DNA from: Leifsonia sp. CL147
GTDB taxonomy: Bacteria > Actinomycetota > Actinomycetes > Actinomycetales > Microbacteriaceae
Direction of reading: 5' to 3'
NCBI RefSeq assembly: GCF_900114565.1
Contig: NZ_FOTM01000010.1
Coordinates: 1-64,000, forward strand
Length of the DNA: 64,000 nt
In this document: positions 24,385-34,603 of the stretch, piece after piece
How the letters are laid out: each line of letters starts with the position of its first letter
How positions within the stretch are numbered: position 1 is the first letter of the stretch
The notes under the pieces: model-generated
The model's database searches: none
Seen by the model: the letters and a program-made list of their open reading frames with translations, nothing else
Told to the model about the DNA's origin: nothing
Made by a program: the position numbers and the translations under genes

Positions 24385-24525
24385 GGGGGTCCTTTCGTGT
24401 GCCGCATCCATCGTCCGGTGTCGGCGCCCCGGCCGAAAGTGGCGTCATCGACAGCTAGCGCAAGCATCGCGCCACGCGTGACGCCCGCGCGGCGCCCGCG
24501 CGACGCCCGCGCGCCGCCGGTCTCG

Positions 24526-25497
24526 TCAGCCGGAGAACGTGTGCCGGTACTCCGTGGGCGAGGTGCCGAGGATGCGCTGGAAGTGCAGCCGCAGGTTCGC
24601 CGAGGTGCCGAGGCCGGCACTGGCGGCGATCTGCTCGACGCCGAGGTCCGTCCGTTCGAGCAGCTCGCGGGCGAGGTCGACCCGCGCCCGGAGCACCCAC
24701 TGCATGGGCGTGTAGCCGGTGTCCTCGACGAAGCGTCGCGAGAACGTGCGCGCGGAGACTTTGGCGTTCCGTGCGAGCTCCACCAGGGTCAGCGGCTCGG
24801 CCAGGTGCGCCAGCGCCCACTCCCGCGTCTCCGCGAACAGGTCGCCGAGCGGCTCCGGGACGCTGCGGGGGACGTACTGCGCCTGCCCGCCGCTGCGGTA
24901 CGGGGCCGCGACCAGCCGCCGTGCGACATGGTTGGAAAGCGCGACGCCGTGGTCGCGCCGGATCAGGTGCAGGCACAGGTCGATTCCGGAGGCGGCGCCG
25001 GCGGAGGTCAGGATGTCGCCCTCGTCCACGAACAGTACGTTCTCGTCCACCCGGATCAGTGGATGCCGCTGAGCGAGCGCGCGCGTGTAGTGCCAGTGCG
25101 TCGTGGCGCGCTTGCGGTCGAGCAGCCCGGTGGCGGCGAGCGCGAAGGCCCCGGTCGAGATCGCGGCCAGCCGGGCGCCGCGGTCGTGCGCGGCCAGGAG
25201 GGCGGAGACGACGGAATCCGGCGGATCCGCCGTGGCGGGGTTGCGGTAGCCGGGCACGAACACGGTGCCGGCCTGCTCCAGGGCCTCGAGCCCTTCCGCC
25301 ACGTGATACGAGAGCCCGTCGCCGCCGGTGACCGGCCCCGGCGCCGCACCGCAGACGCGGACGTCGTAGGGCATGCTCGGCCGGCGCGAGAACACCTGGG
25401 CCGGGATGCCGACGTCGAGCGGCTTTGCGCCGTCGAGCACGAGCACCGCGACGACGTGGTCGGAGGCCGTGCCGTCACCCGAAACGCCGGCTGTCAT
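24526..25497 (-). CDS. GlxA-family transcriptional regulator (DJ-1/PfpI domain plus AraC HTH)
   Basis: 323 residues. Residues about 14-180 form a DJ-1/PfpI-like domain (VAVLVLDGAKPLDVG, then AISTGAFALAATGLLDGR-like text, where the nucleophile cysteine of enzymes is replaced by threonine in STGAFAL). Residues about 220-320 form two AraC HTHs (LARNAKVSARTFSRRF and IAASAGLGTSANLRLHFQ). The non-enzymatic sensor domain binds an unknown ligand. It lies 18 bases downstream of argG on the same strand, so it may be co-transcribed with it. Confidence 0.9.
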   Translation of the reverse strand: MTAGVSGDGTASDHVVAVLVLDGAKPLDVGIPAQVFSRRPSMPYDVRVCGAAPGPVTGGDGLSYHVAEGLEALEQAGTVFVPGYRNPATADPPDSVVSALLAAHDRGARLAAISTGAFALAATGLLDRKRATTHWHYTRALAQRHPLIRVDENVLFVDEGDILTSAGAASGIDLCLHLIRRDHGVALSNHVARRLVAAPYRSGGQAQYVPRSVPEPLGDLFAETREWALAHLAEPLTLVELARNAKVSARTFSRRFVEDTGYTPMQWVLRARVDLARELLERTDLGVEQIAASAGLGTSANLRLHFQRILGTSPTEYRHTFSG

Positions 25498-25515
25498 CTC
25501 GGTGCGGCGATCGGG

Positions 25516-27445
<1,930 letters not shown>

Positions 27446-27468
27446 CCGGATATCGTACCAAGATGGGA

Positions 27469-27498
27469 TTGCACGCGACTGTGACTATCACTTACAAT
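27469..27498 (+). promoter_or_regulatory. Promoter and likely MarR operator for the NAD(P)-binding protein gene
   Basis: TTGCAC (27469-27474), an 18-base spacer, then TACAAT (27493-27498); the ATG follows at 27505, so the message is probably leaderless. An imperfect palindrome TGTGACTATCACTTACA (27480-27496) covers the spacer and the -10 box, where a MarR dimer would block polymerase. Confidence 0.5.
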
Positions 27499-27504
27499 GA
27501 CGAT

Positions 27505-28134
27505 ATGAAGCTCACCATCTTCGGAGCGAACGGCCAGACCGGCCGGCTCCTCACCCGCCTCGCCCTCGACCGCGGTCACACTGTGACCGCGGTGGTCCGC
27601 CGGCCCTCCGCCGACGTGGACTCCCGCGCCCGCACCCGGGTCGTTCCCAGCCTCGACGACACGGCGGAGGTGCGCTCGGCCGTTGCCGGGGCCGATGCAG
27701 TGTTCTCCGCCATCGGTCCGCGCAAGCGCGCGGACGCCCCGGTCGCGGCCCCGGCCGCCCGGGCCATCCTGGCCGGGATGGGCGATACGCCTCAGCGCTT
27801 CGTCGTCATCAGTGCGGCGCCGGTCGCTCCGCCGTCCGCCGACGACAGCTTCATCAGCCGGCGCATCGCGTTGCCGCTGATCGGCACGCTGCTGCGTCCC
27901 GTGTACGACGACCTGCGCGAGATGGAGCGCGCGCTCGCCGAGTCCCCGGCCCTCTGGACGGCGTTCCGCCCGCCCATGCTCACGTCGGGCCCGGCGAAGG
28001 GGAAGTACCTCACCCGCGTCGGAGGCAGCGTTCCGCGCCACTTCACCGTCTCGCGCGCCGACCTCGCCGACGCGATGCTGGCCAGCCTCGGCCGCCCCGA
28101 AACGGAGCGCGCTCCCGTCGGCGTAGCCGGCTGA
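27505..28134 (+). CDS. Atypical SDR/NmrA-like NAD(P)H-binding protein
   Basis: 209 residues from ATG 27505. The Rossmann motif IFGANGQTGRLLTRLAL is at the N-terminus; VFSAIGPR and VISAAPVA follow in the atypical-SDR order. The YxxxK pair of classical SDRs is absent, so it may be a redox sensor, flavin reductase-like protein or quinone reductase. The divergent MarR gene and the operator suggest induction by a small molecule or oxidant. It ends 21 bases before a family B hairpin. Confidence 0.82.
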   Translation: MKLTIFGANGQTGRLLTRLALDRGHTVTAVVRRPSADVDSRARTRVVPSLDDTAEVRSAVAGADAVFSAIGPRKRADAPVAAPAARAILAGMGDTPQRFVVISAAPVAPPSADDSFISRRIALPLIGTLLRPVYDDLREMERALAESPALWTAFRPPMLTSGPAKGKYLTRVGGSVPRHFTVSRADLADAMLASLGRPETERAPVGVAG

Positions 28135-28154
28135 CCCGCCCGCCCCCTGCCGCA

Positions 28155-28232
28155 CCCCCACCGTCGAGTACACGAAGACTGCACGCGACACGCCGAGCGA
28201 GCGTGCAATCTGTGCGGACTCGGCGGTGGGGG
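28155..28232. repeat. Family B hairpin element between convergent genes
   Basis: An imperfect stem of about 32 pairs (roughly six mismatches) joins CCCCCACCG...TGCACGC (from 28155) with GCGTGCA...CGGTGGGGG (to 28232). The loop contains GACACGCCG. It lies between the convergent stops at 28134 and 28242. Two relatives are at 53539 and 55926. Confidence 0.75.
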
Positions 28233-28241
28233 TGTGGGGCG

Positions 28242-29957
28242 TCAGGGGAGGCGAGGGGCGCGCGGGGGCTCGGTGCGGCGGGGGCCGGTCGCCTCGAAGG
28301 CGGCGGCCAGGGCCAGCAGCGCGGAGTCGTCGTAGGCGCGGCCGGCGAAGGTGAGGCCGACGGGCATCCCGATGTCGTCCATGGTCCCCATGGGCACCGT
28401 CACGGTCGGGATGCCGAGGTGGCGCGGCACCAGGTTGCCGTTGGCGACCCAGACGCCGTTCCGCCAGCCGAGGTCCGCCGAGGCGGGGTCGACGTCCATG
28501 TCCGCCGGGCCCACGTCCGCCACCGCCGGGAAGATCACCGCGTCCAGGCCCAGCCCGTCCATCCACTCCTCCAGGTCGACCCGGCGCGTATCCTCCAGCC
28601 CGCGGATCCCCTCGGCGAGTTCCGGGATGCCGGCGAGCGTCGTTCCGGGATGCGAGCGCACCCAGTCCGGGTACCCCGCGATGTCGTCCTCGAACCCGTC
28701 GTACCGGTCGGGCAGCGCACCCTCAGGATGCGGGAAGACGCGCGCGCCGTCCACCACCGCCAGCGTGTTCAGGGCCGGGTCGCCGTTGGCGGCGAGGAAG
28801 TCGTCCCACGCCCACGCCGACAGGTCGACGATCTCGCGGTGCAGGAACTCCGGGCTGACCAGCCCACGCGTCGCGATCGTCGGCGCGCCCGGGCGGTCGC
28901 CCTCGTAGTTCGACACGGCGGGGAAGTCGACCTCGACGACCGTCGCTCCTGCCGCCTCCAGGTCCCGCCGGGCCGCCTCCCAGAGAGCGATCACCGACGC
29001 GCGCGTCTCGATCCGCTGACCGGTCGGGCCGCCGATCCAGGTCCGTCCGGCCAGCGCGCTTCCCGCGGTCCCGGCCTCCGGGTCGGCGTTGATGTACATG
29101 CGCGGAACGCCGAACCGTCGTCCCTCAAGAGTCGGGCCGGCGGCCAGCGCGGGATAGGACGCCGGCCGCACATCCGACGCGCTCGGGAGCGGCACCCACG
29201 GCTGGGAGCGCCAGAAGTCGCCGCGCGTCTCGGCGTCGTCGGCGACGATGACGTCCAGCACCTCGAGCAGGTCCGCCATCGTGCGTGTGTGCGGCACCAC
29301 CACATCCATCGTCGGCACCAGTGGCCAGTTGCCGCGGACCGAGATGATGCCGCGGGAGGGCGTGTACGCGCAGAGGGCGTTGTTGGATGCGGGGGCGCGG
29401 CCCGACGACCACGTCTCCTCCCCGAGCCCGAACGCCGCGAAGCTGGCCGCCGTGGCCGTGCCCGAGCCGTTGGAGGAGCCGGAGGCGAACGCGGCCGTCA
29501 GGTAGTCGCCGTTGTAGGGGGACTCCGCGCGACCGTACAGGCCGCGCTGCATCCCGCCGGCCGCCATCGGGGGCATGTTGGTCAGCCCGAGCAGGACGGC
29601 CCCGGCAGCCCGCAGACGCTCGATGGTGAACGCGTCCCGCTGTGCGACGAGGTGCTCGAACGCGGGCGACCCGGCCGCCGCGGTCAGTCCCCGGGCGAGG
29701 TAGCTGTCCTTCGCCGTGTACGGGATGCCGTCGAGCGGTCCGAGCGTCTCGCCCCGCGCGCGCCGCGCATCCGACTCCCGGGCATCGGCCAGCGCGTCCG
29801 GGTTCCGGACGACGACGGAGTGGAGGCGCGGGCCGGCGACGTCGTAGGCGTCGATCCGCGCGAGGTATGCCGCGACGAGCTCCTCGCTCGTCGTGTCGCC
29901 GGCCTCGAGCGCGCGCCGCAACTCCGAGATCGGCGCCTCCACCACGTCGACGGTCAT
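28242..29957 (-). CDS. Amidase-signature enzyme, partner of agmatine deiminase
   Basis: 571 residues from ATG 29957, overlapping the upstream stop (ATGA). The Ser-cisSer-Lys triad region is present: lysine in IPYTAKDSYL (about 80), cis-serine in SGSSNGSGTA (about 165) and nucleophilic serine in TWSSGRAP, where most relatives have TGGSIR. Amidases of this class hydrolyse linear amides, including urea-type carbamoyl compounds. Coupling to agmatine deiminase suggests the substrate is N-carbamoylputrescine, the deiminase product; the classical AguB is a nitrilase-fold enzyme, so this would be a replacement. Function is inferred from context. Confidence 0.85.
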   Translation of the reverse strand: MTVDVVEAPISELRRALEAGDTTSEELVAAYLARIDAYDVAGPRLHSVVVRNPDALADARESDARRARGETLGPLDGIPYTAKDSYLARGLTAAAGSPAFEHLVAQRDAFTIERLRAAGAVLLGLTNMPPMAAGGMQRGLYGRAESPYNGDYLTAAFASGSSNGSGTATAASFAAFGLGEETWSSGRAPASNNALCAYTPSRGIISVRGNWPLVPTMDVVVPHTRTMADLLEVLDVIVADDAETRGDFWRSQPWVPLPSASDVRPASYPALAAGPTLEGRRFGVPRMYINADPEAGTAGSALAGRTWIGGPTGQRIETRASVIALWEAARRDLEAAGATVVEVDFPAVSNYEGDRPGAPTIATRGLVSPEFLHREIVDLSAWAWDDFLAANGDPALNTLAVVDGARVFPHPEGALPDRYDGFEDDIAGYPDWVRSHPGTTLAGIPELAEGIRGLEDTRRVDLEEWMDGLGLDAVIFPAVADVGPADMDVDPASADLGWRNGVWVANGNLVPRHLGIPTVTVPMGTMDDIGMPVGLTFAGRAYDDSALLALAAAFEATGPRRTEPPRAPRLP

Positions 29958-31039
29958 CGCCCGCCCTCCTCGGAGGAGGCGGGGGCCGCAGCGGCGGACG
30001 CGGGCGCCGCGGCCACGGCCGGCTGCTGCTGGGTGATGCAGTGGATGCCGCCCCCGCGCGCGAAGATCGGCCGCGAATCCACCATGGTCACCGTCCGCCC
30101 CGGGTACACCGCTTCGAGGATCGCGGTCGCCTCGGCGTCCGCCCGCTCCTCTCCGAAGCCGCACGCCACGATGCCGTCGTTGACCACGAGGTGGTTGACG
30201 TAGCTCCAGTCCACGAAGCCCTCCTCGTCCTTCAGGGTCGCCGGTGCGGGCAGGTCGACGATGTCCCAGGAGCGCCCGGCCGCGTCGGTCGTCCCGGCGA
30301 GCAGGGCCCGCAGCTCGCGCGTCACCGCGAAGTCGGGATGCCCGGGATCCTGCTGGGCGTGCAGCAGGAGGCGTCCCGGAGACGGGATGGTCGCGACGAT
30401 GTCGACGTGACCCTTCGTCCCGAAGTCGTCGTAGTCGCGGGTAAGTCCGCGCGGGAGCCAGACGGCGTGCGTCGCGCCGATCGTGCGGGCGAGCTCCGCC
30501 TCCACGCGCGCCTTGTCCGCGTACCGGTTGCGGCGCGGGTCCAGCTGCACGGTCTCGGTGAGGAGCACGGTCCCTTCGCCGTCGACGTGGATGCCGCCCC
30601 CCTCGTTGACGAGCAGGGAGCTGATGAGCCCGGCCCCGGTCCGGTCGGCCACGAATGCGGCGATCCGGGCGGATTCGTGCCACTCGGCCCAGTCCGGGTC
30701 GCCCCAGCCGTTGAAGGTCCAGTCGACGGCGCCGAGTGCGCCCGGCCGCTCGTCGTCGACGACGAACGTGGGGCCGAAGTCGCGCATCCAGAACTCGTCC
30801 AGCGGCGCCTCCACCTGCTCCACGTGGGCGCCGAGCATCCGGCGGGCGCGCTCGCGCTCGCTCGGGTCGACGACCATCGTGACCGGCTCGTACTCGGAGA
30901 CGGCGTGGGCCACCGCCGTCCAGGCGGCGTACGCCTCGTCGGCCGAGGCGGCGTCGTCGCCGAGGGTGATGCCGGCGCGCGGGAAGGCCATCCAGGTGCG
31001 CTCGTGCGGTGCGGTCTCAGCGGGCATGCGCCAGGTCAT
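29954..31039 (-). CDS. aguA: Agmatine deiminase (peptidylarginine deiminase-like family)
   Basis: 361 residues. The guanidine-modifying fold shows an acidic motif FWMRDFGPTFVV, a histidine/aspartate block at TKGHVDIVATI and the catalytic cysteine in GGGIHCITQQQP near the C-terminus; NEGGGIHVDGEG is the second acidic strand. It converts agmatine to N-carbamoylputrescine and ammonia in the cytoplasm. The final 25 residues are an Ala/Ser-rich tail not needed for catalysis. It starts at ATG 31039 and shares a divergent gap with a TetR gene. Confidence 0.9.
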   Translation of the reverse strand: MTWRMPAETAPHERTWMAFPRAGITLGDDAASADEAYAAWTAVAHAVSEYEPVTMVVDPSERERARRMLGAHVEQVEAPLDEFWMRDFGPTFVVDDERPGALGAVDWTFNGWGDPDWAEWHESARIAAFVADRTGAGLISSLLVNEGGGIHVDGEGTVLLTETVQLDPRRNRYADKARVEAELARTIGATHAVWLPRGLTRDYDDFGTKGHVDIVATIPSPGRLLLHAQQDPGHPDFAVTRELRALLAGTTDAAGRSWDIVDLPAPATLKDEEGFVDWSYVNHLVVNDGIVACGFGEERADAEATAILEAVYPGRTVTMVDSRPIFARGGGIHCITQQQPAVAAAPASAAAAPASSEEGGR

Positions 31040-31069
31040 CGGTGTCCTCCGCGGATGGGCGACGAATTG

Positions 31070-31085
31070 TTGATCAGACGATCAA
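31070..31085. promoter_or_regulatory. Operator in the agmatine deiminase/TetR divergent gap
   Basis: TTGATC (31070-31075) and GATCAA (31080-31085) form a perfect inverted repeat with a four-base centre, typical of a TetR-family site. It lies 30 bases from the deiminase start and overlaps the -35 zone of the TetR promoter, whose -10 box TATACT is at 31104-31109. One bound dimer could control both directions. Confidence 0.6.
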
Positions 31086-31118
31086 TATGTGAGCGAAGCT
31101 ACCTATACTGGGCGGACC

Positions 31119-31742
31119 ATGTCAAGAGCCGCCCGACGCCCGCCCGCTGAGCGCCGCGCCGAACTGTCCGCTGCCGCGCGGGACGTGGCGCTCGCCGACG
31201 GGCTCGCCGCGGTCACCCTCCGCGGCGTCGCCGCCCGCGCGGGGGTCGCGCCCGCACTCGTCGCGCACTACCACCCGGCCATGGATGAGCTGGTCGCCTC
31301 CGCCTTCCGTGCCGTGGTCGCGGCCGAGCTGGATGAGCTGCGCGGCCTGCTGGCGCCGTTCGACGGGCCGACCGCCCGGCTCGACGCTCTCCTGCGCACG
31401 CTGCTCGACGGCACGCGGGAGGACGTCACCCTCGTCTGGGTCGAAGCCTGGGCGCTGGGGCGCCGGAATGAGGCGCTCGCCGCGGCCGTCCGGGGCGAGA
31501 TGGACGCGTGGCAGGCGCTCATCCTCTCGGTGATCGAGGACGGCGTCGCGGCTGGCGACTTCCGGCCCGACGACCCGGCGCAGGCGGCCTGGCAGCTGCT
31601 GGGCATGATCGACGGACTGAACGCCCAGGCGCTGGTCCGCTGGGGAGCGGGCGGCGAGCGCGGCCCCGCTCTGGCGCGCGCAGTCGAAGGGATGCTGGGA
31701 CTCGAGCGCGGCGCGCTCGGCGACACGGCATCGCTCAGCTGA
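31119..31742 (+). CDS. TetR-family regulator, likely controller of the agmatine genes
   Basis: 207 residues from ATG 31119, nine bases after a TATACT -10 box, so probably leaderless. The N-terminal HTH (about 15-60) includes VTLRGVAARAGVAPALVAHYHP. The C-terminal domain is helical and hydrophobic, with WVEAWALGRR and AWQLLGMIDGLNAQAL, resembling the BetI/TetR_C_6 type. The divergent arrangement and the palindrome at 31070 suggest repression of aguA-amidase and of itself, relieved by agmatine or a related amine (inferred). Its stop overlaps the convergent hydrolase stop by eight bases. Confidence 0.85.
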   Translation: MSRAARRPPAERRAELSAAARDVALADGLAAVTLRGVAARAGVAPALVAHYHPAMDELVASAFRAVVAAELDELRGLLAPFDGPTARLDALLRTLLDGTREDVTLVWVEAWALGRRNEALAAAVRGEMDAWQALILSVIEDGVAAGDFRPDDPAQAAWQLLGMIDGLNAQALVRWGAGGERGPALARAVEGMLGLERGALGDTASLS

Positions 31743-32787
31743 TCCAGGCGAGCAGTTCGGTGCGGAACTCGTCCGGCTTCTCGATGTGGGCGGAATGGCC
31801 GCAGTCGTCGAAGACGACCTCACGGGTGGTGCCTCCGGCGTCCGCATAGCGGGCCAGCACGGCGCGGGTCTGGGCGAGCATGGGCTGCGGCGGCGCGACG
31901 TCCTCGCCGGGCCAGCCGGGGATGATGCCGGCGGCTCCGAGCTGGTTGAGATCGAAGAAGGACGCATCGCCGACGATCGCATCCTGGGCTCCGCGGATCC
32001 AGAGGATGGGCGGCTTGGCGGGCGCATCCACGATTCCGGAGGTGTCGAAGTACGTCGGCGCGAGCGTGTTGAGGACGCCCCGGGTGCCCGGAGCGAAGCC
32101 CGGCCAATTCGCCGAGGGGGCGGAGTCGCCCGGGTAGTTGTCCGGTCCGGTCGCGGTGGAGAGCATGGATTCGACCCAGAGGTCCTCGAACTCGGAGACG
32201 AAACCGGGAGCGACATAGGAGGAGCGGTAGACGGCCCGCGGTGAGGTCGGTGCGTCCTCGCCCGTGTCGCCCGCCTCGAGACGGGCGATGAAGTCGGGGT
32301 TCGCACCGCCGCCTCCTGTCCCGGATGCGTCGGCGTTGAGGAGGCTGCCGTCGGCCGCCGTTCCCCCGAAGCCGTACGGGGAGACCGGGGAGACGAGCGT
32401 CAACGTGCCGACCAGGTCCGGCCGGTCGAGAAGCAGCTTCATGGCGACGCCTCCGCCGAGGCTCCAGCCCACCACGTTCACAGCGCCCAGCCGCAGCTCG
32501 TCGGCGACCGCCGCGACATCGTCGGAGAAGTCCCGGACTCCGCGCGTCCCGTCGACCGGAAGCGTCTCGCTGTCGCCGAAGCCGCGGAGATCGACGGCGA
32601 GGGCGCGCACGCCGTCGGGGAGCGAGAGCATGAGCGGCTGCCAGAACAGCGACGACGACACGTTGCCGTGTACGAAGAGCACCGTGCGGAGGGCCTCGCC
32701 GCTCGCGGGGCGCTCCAGCACGTTGGCGGTGTAACGCGCGGTGTGGACGGTGCGGGACTCGATGCCGGGCAGCAGCGTTCCACTCAT
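31735..32787 (-). CDS. Alpha/beta hydrolase
   Basis: 350 residues from ATG 32787, with AGGAGG eight bases upstream. The oxyanion strand VLFVHGNVSSS, nucleophile elbow VVGWSLGGGVA (about 112-122), acid region LWIRGAQDAIVGD and catalytic histidine in DDCGHSAHIEKP are all present. Between 160 and 260 lies a larger-than-usual cap with FGGTAADGSLLNADASGTGG. Possible activities include esterase, lactonase or C-C hydrolase. It follows another hydrolase in an operon with the 3-hydroxybutyrate dehydrogenase-like SDR. Confidence 0.88.
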   Translation of the reverse strand: MSGTLLPGIESRTVHTARYTANVLERPASGEALRTVLFVHGNVSSSLFWQPLMLSLPDGVRALAVDLRGFGDSETLPVDGTRGVRDFSDDVAAVADELRLGAVNVVGWSLGGGVAMKLLLDRPDLVGTLTLVSPVSPYGFGGTAADGSLLNADASGTGGGGANPDFIARLEAGDTGEDAPTSPRAVYRSSYVAPGFVSEFEDLWVESMLSTATGPDNYPGDSAPSANWPGFAPGTRGVLNTLAPTYFDTSGIVDAPAKPPILWIRGAQDAIVGDASFFDLNQLGAAGIIPGWPGEDVAPPQPMLAQTRAVLARYADAGGTTREVVFDDCGHSAHIEKPDEFRTELLAWIS

Positions 32788-33779
32788 GCGTGGGCCTCCT
32801 TCGGGACCGGTGGATGCGGGACGGGGGCCCGCCCGCCGGGTGGATGCGGGACAGGTGGATGCGGGACGGGGGCCCGCCCGCCAGGTGGATGCGGGACAGG
32901 TGGATGCGGGACGGGTGGATGCAGCAGCGGCAGCACCTGACGCACCCCCGCCTCGGTGAGGAGGATCGTGTAATGGTTGACGTCGGTCGCCTCGCGGACC
33001 CGCATCCCCGGCAGCCGCTGCTGCCATTCGGCCACCACGGCCGGGTCGTAGAGCGGCTGGGCATCCAGCAGTCCCCGGGGTGCCCGGATGAAGGAGACCG
33101 GCAGCTGCAATCCCGCCAGGGCCTCCGCGTACCCGCCCGACCCGTCGAGCTCCAGTGCGTTCACGGACACCGCCTCGGGGTCCGCGCTCGATCGCAGCTC
33201 CGGGGCCTCGCCCACCAGGTCGTAGCCGATGTAGTCGTCGAGGCTGCCGGTCCACCACGGGCCGAGCGCCGGGTGCCGCTGCCAGAAGGCCCGGTACTCC
33301 TCGAACGTCGCGAACCGCATCCCCAGACGCTCCAGCGCCGGCCCGAGGAGGACCGCGGGAACGTCCTCCGGGGCGACCCCCTCAGGAGCCGGGATCGGCA
33401 GGCCGCCGTCGATCAGCACCAGGCGCCGGACCCGATCGGGATGCCGCGCCGCGAACCGGACCGCGACGAAACCGCCCATCGAGTGCCCGGCGAGGGCGAC
33501 ATGGTCCACCCCCAGCGCGTCGAGCATCCTCGCGAGGTCGTCGGCGTGCTGGACCAGGCCGTACGGCGCAGGCAGCCCGGAGCTGCGCCCGCGGCCGCGC
33601 AGGTCCGGCGCGATCACGCGGGTATCGGGCAGGTTCTCCGCGACGAGCCGCCACGCGCGGTGGCTGGAGGTGATGCCGTGGATGCCGACCAGCGGCATCC
33701 CGCCGGCTTCCGGGCTCCAGCTGCCGACCGCCAGCTCTCCTCCGTCGACCGGGACGCCGACCCGTTCGTACGGCGTCAC
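32784..33779 (-). CDS. Alpha/beta hydrolase with a Pro-His repeat tail
   Basis: 331 residues from GTG 33779, which overlaps the SDR stop (GTGA) and has GGAG six bases upstream; ATG 33791 is also in frame. Core motifs are VGIHGITSSHRAW, the nucleophile elbow VALAGHSMGGFVA and the histidine in VNHYTILLTEAG. After LPLLHPP a tail of about 45 residues repeats PVPHPP and GGRA, encoded by tandem DNA repeats. The tail is not part of the hydrolase fold and is probably disordered. Confidence 0.85.
   Translation of the reverse strand: MTPYERVGVPVDGGELAVGSWSPEAGGMPLVGIHGITSSHRAWRLVAENLPDTRVIAPDLRGRGRSSGLPAPYGLVQHADDLARMLDALGVDHVALAGHSMGGFVAVRFAARHPDRVRRLVLIDGGLPIPAPEGVAPEDVPAVLLGPALERLGMRFATFEEYRAFWQRHPALGPWWTGSLDDYIGYDLVGEAPELRSSADPEAVSVNALELDGSGGYAEALAGLQLPVSFIRAPRGLLDAQPLYDPAVVAEWQQRLPGMRVREATDVNHYTILLTEAGVRQVLPLLHPPVPHPPVPHPPGGRAPVPHPPVPHPPGGRAPVPHPPVPKEAHA
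32809..32927. repeat. In-gene tandem repeats encoding the Pro-His tail
   Basis: GGTGGATGCGGGAC starts at 32809, 32839, 32854, 32884 and 32899, with a variant at 32914. Steps alternate 30 and 15 bases, giving a 45-base higher-order unit in which GGGGGCCCGCCCGCC is the variable insert. All steps are multiples of three, so length changes keep the frame. Confidence 0.85.
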
Positions 33780-34522
33780 CGGGCGCTCCATCCGCCGTCC
33801 ATCGTGTAACTGGCTCCGGTCACCATCGCCGAGTCGCGTCCGGCGAGCCAGAGCGCCAGGCTCGAGACCTCGGCCGGTTCGACCAGCCGCTTGATCGCCG
33901 CCTCGGTCAGCATCACCTTCTCGACGACTTCCTCCTCGCGGATGTCGTGCAGCCGCGCCTGGTCGGCGATCTGCTTCTCGACCAGCGGCGTCCGCACGTA
34001 GCCGGGGTTGATGCAGTTGGAGGTGACGCCGTGCGGTCCGCCCTCGAGAGCCGTGGTCTTCGAGAGGCCCTCCAGAGCGTGCTTGGCCGTGACGTAGGCC
34101 GACTTGAACTCGGAGGCCCTCAGCCCGTGGACGCTGGAGATGTTCACGATCCGGCCGAAGCCCCGCTCGTACATCCCGGGAAGTGCGGCGCGGATGAGGA
34201 GGAACGGGGCCTCCACCATGATCCGCAGCATCAGGGCGAACGTCTCGGGTTCGAACTCCGGGATCGGCCGGACGTGCTGGATGCCCGCATTGTTCACCAG
34301 GATGTCGGTGTCGACGGTCGCCTGGGCGAGCTCGCCGGTCCGGGAGAGATCGACCTCCCACGCCTCCCCACCCAGCCGTTGCGCGACCTCGCGCGCCGCG
34401 TCTCCGTTGAGGTCCGCGATCGTCACGCGGGCGCCCGCTTCCGCGAACGCCTCCGCGCAGGCGAGCCCGATCCCGCTCGCGCCGCCGGTCACCAGCGCCC
34501 GCCTTCCGGTGAGGTCCGTCAT
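33776..34522 (-). CDS. 3-Hydroxybutyrate dehydrogenase-like SDR
   Basis: 248 residues from ATG 34522, eight bases after AAGGAG. The cofactor loop is TGGASGIG, then NNAGIQHVRPIPEF, catalytic serine in ISSVHGLRASEF and YVTAKHALEGL (YxxxK), and SNCINPGYVRTPLVE. NNAGIQHV and SSVHGL are signatures of bacterial D-3-hydroxybutyrate dehydrogenases, which oxidise 3-hydroxybutyrate to acetoacetate with NAD. The downstream hydrolases could release the substrate, for instance from a hydroxybutyrate ester (inferred). Confidence 0.85.
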   Translation of the reverse strand: MTDLTGRRALVTGGASGIGLACAEAFAEAGARVTIADLNGDAAREVAQRLGGEAWEVDLSRTGELAQATVDTDILVNNAGIQHVRPIPEFEPETFALMLRIMVEAPFLLIRAALPGMYERGFGRIVNISSVHGLRASEFKSAYVTAKHALEGLSKTTALEGGPHGVTSNCINPGYVRTPLVEKQIADQARLHDIREEEVVEKVMLTEAAIKRLVEPAEVSSLALWLAGRDSAMVTGASYTMDGGWSAR

Positions 34523-34603
34523 CGTCGACACTCCTTCCCGCAGGGCCGGTGGCCCTCGCCGCACTCTAACTCCGGCCGCGCAGCCCGGGGAAGAGCGGCG
34601 GGG

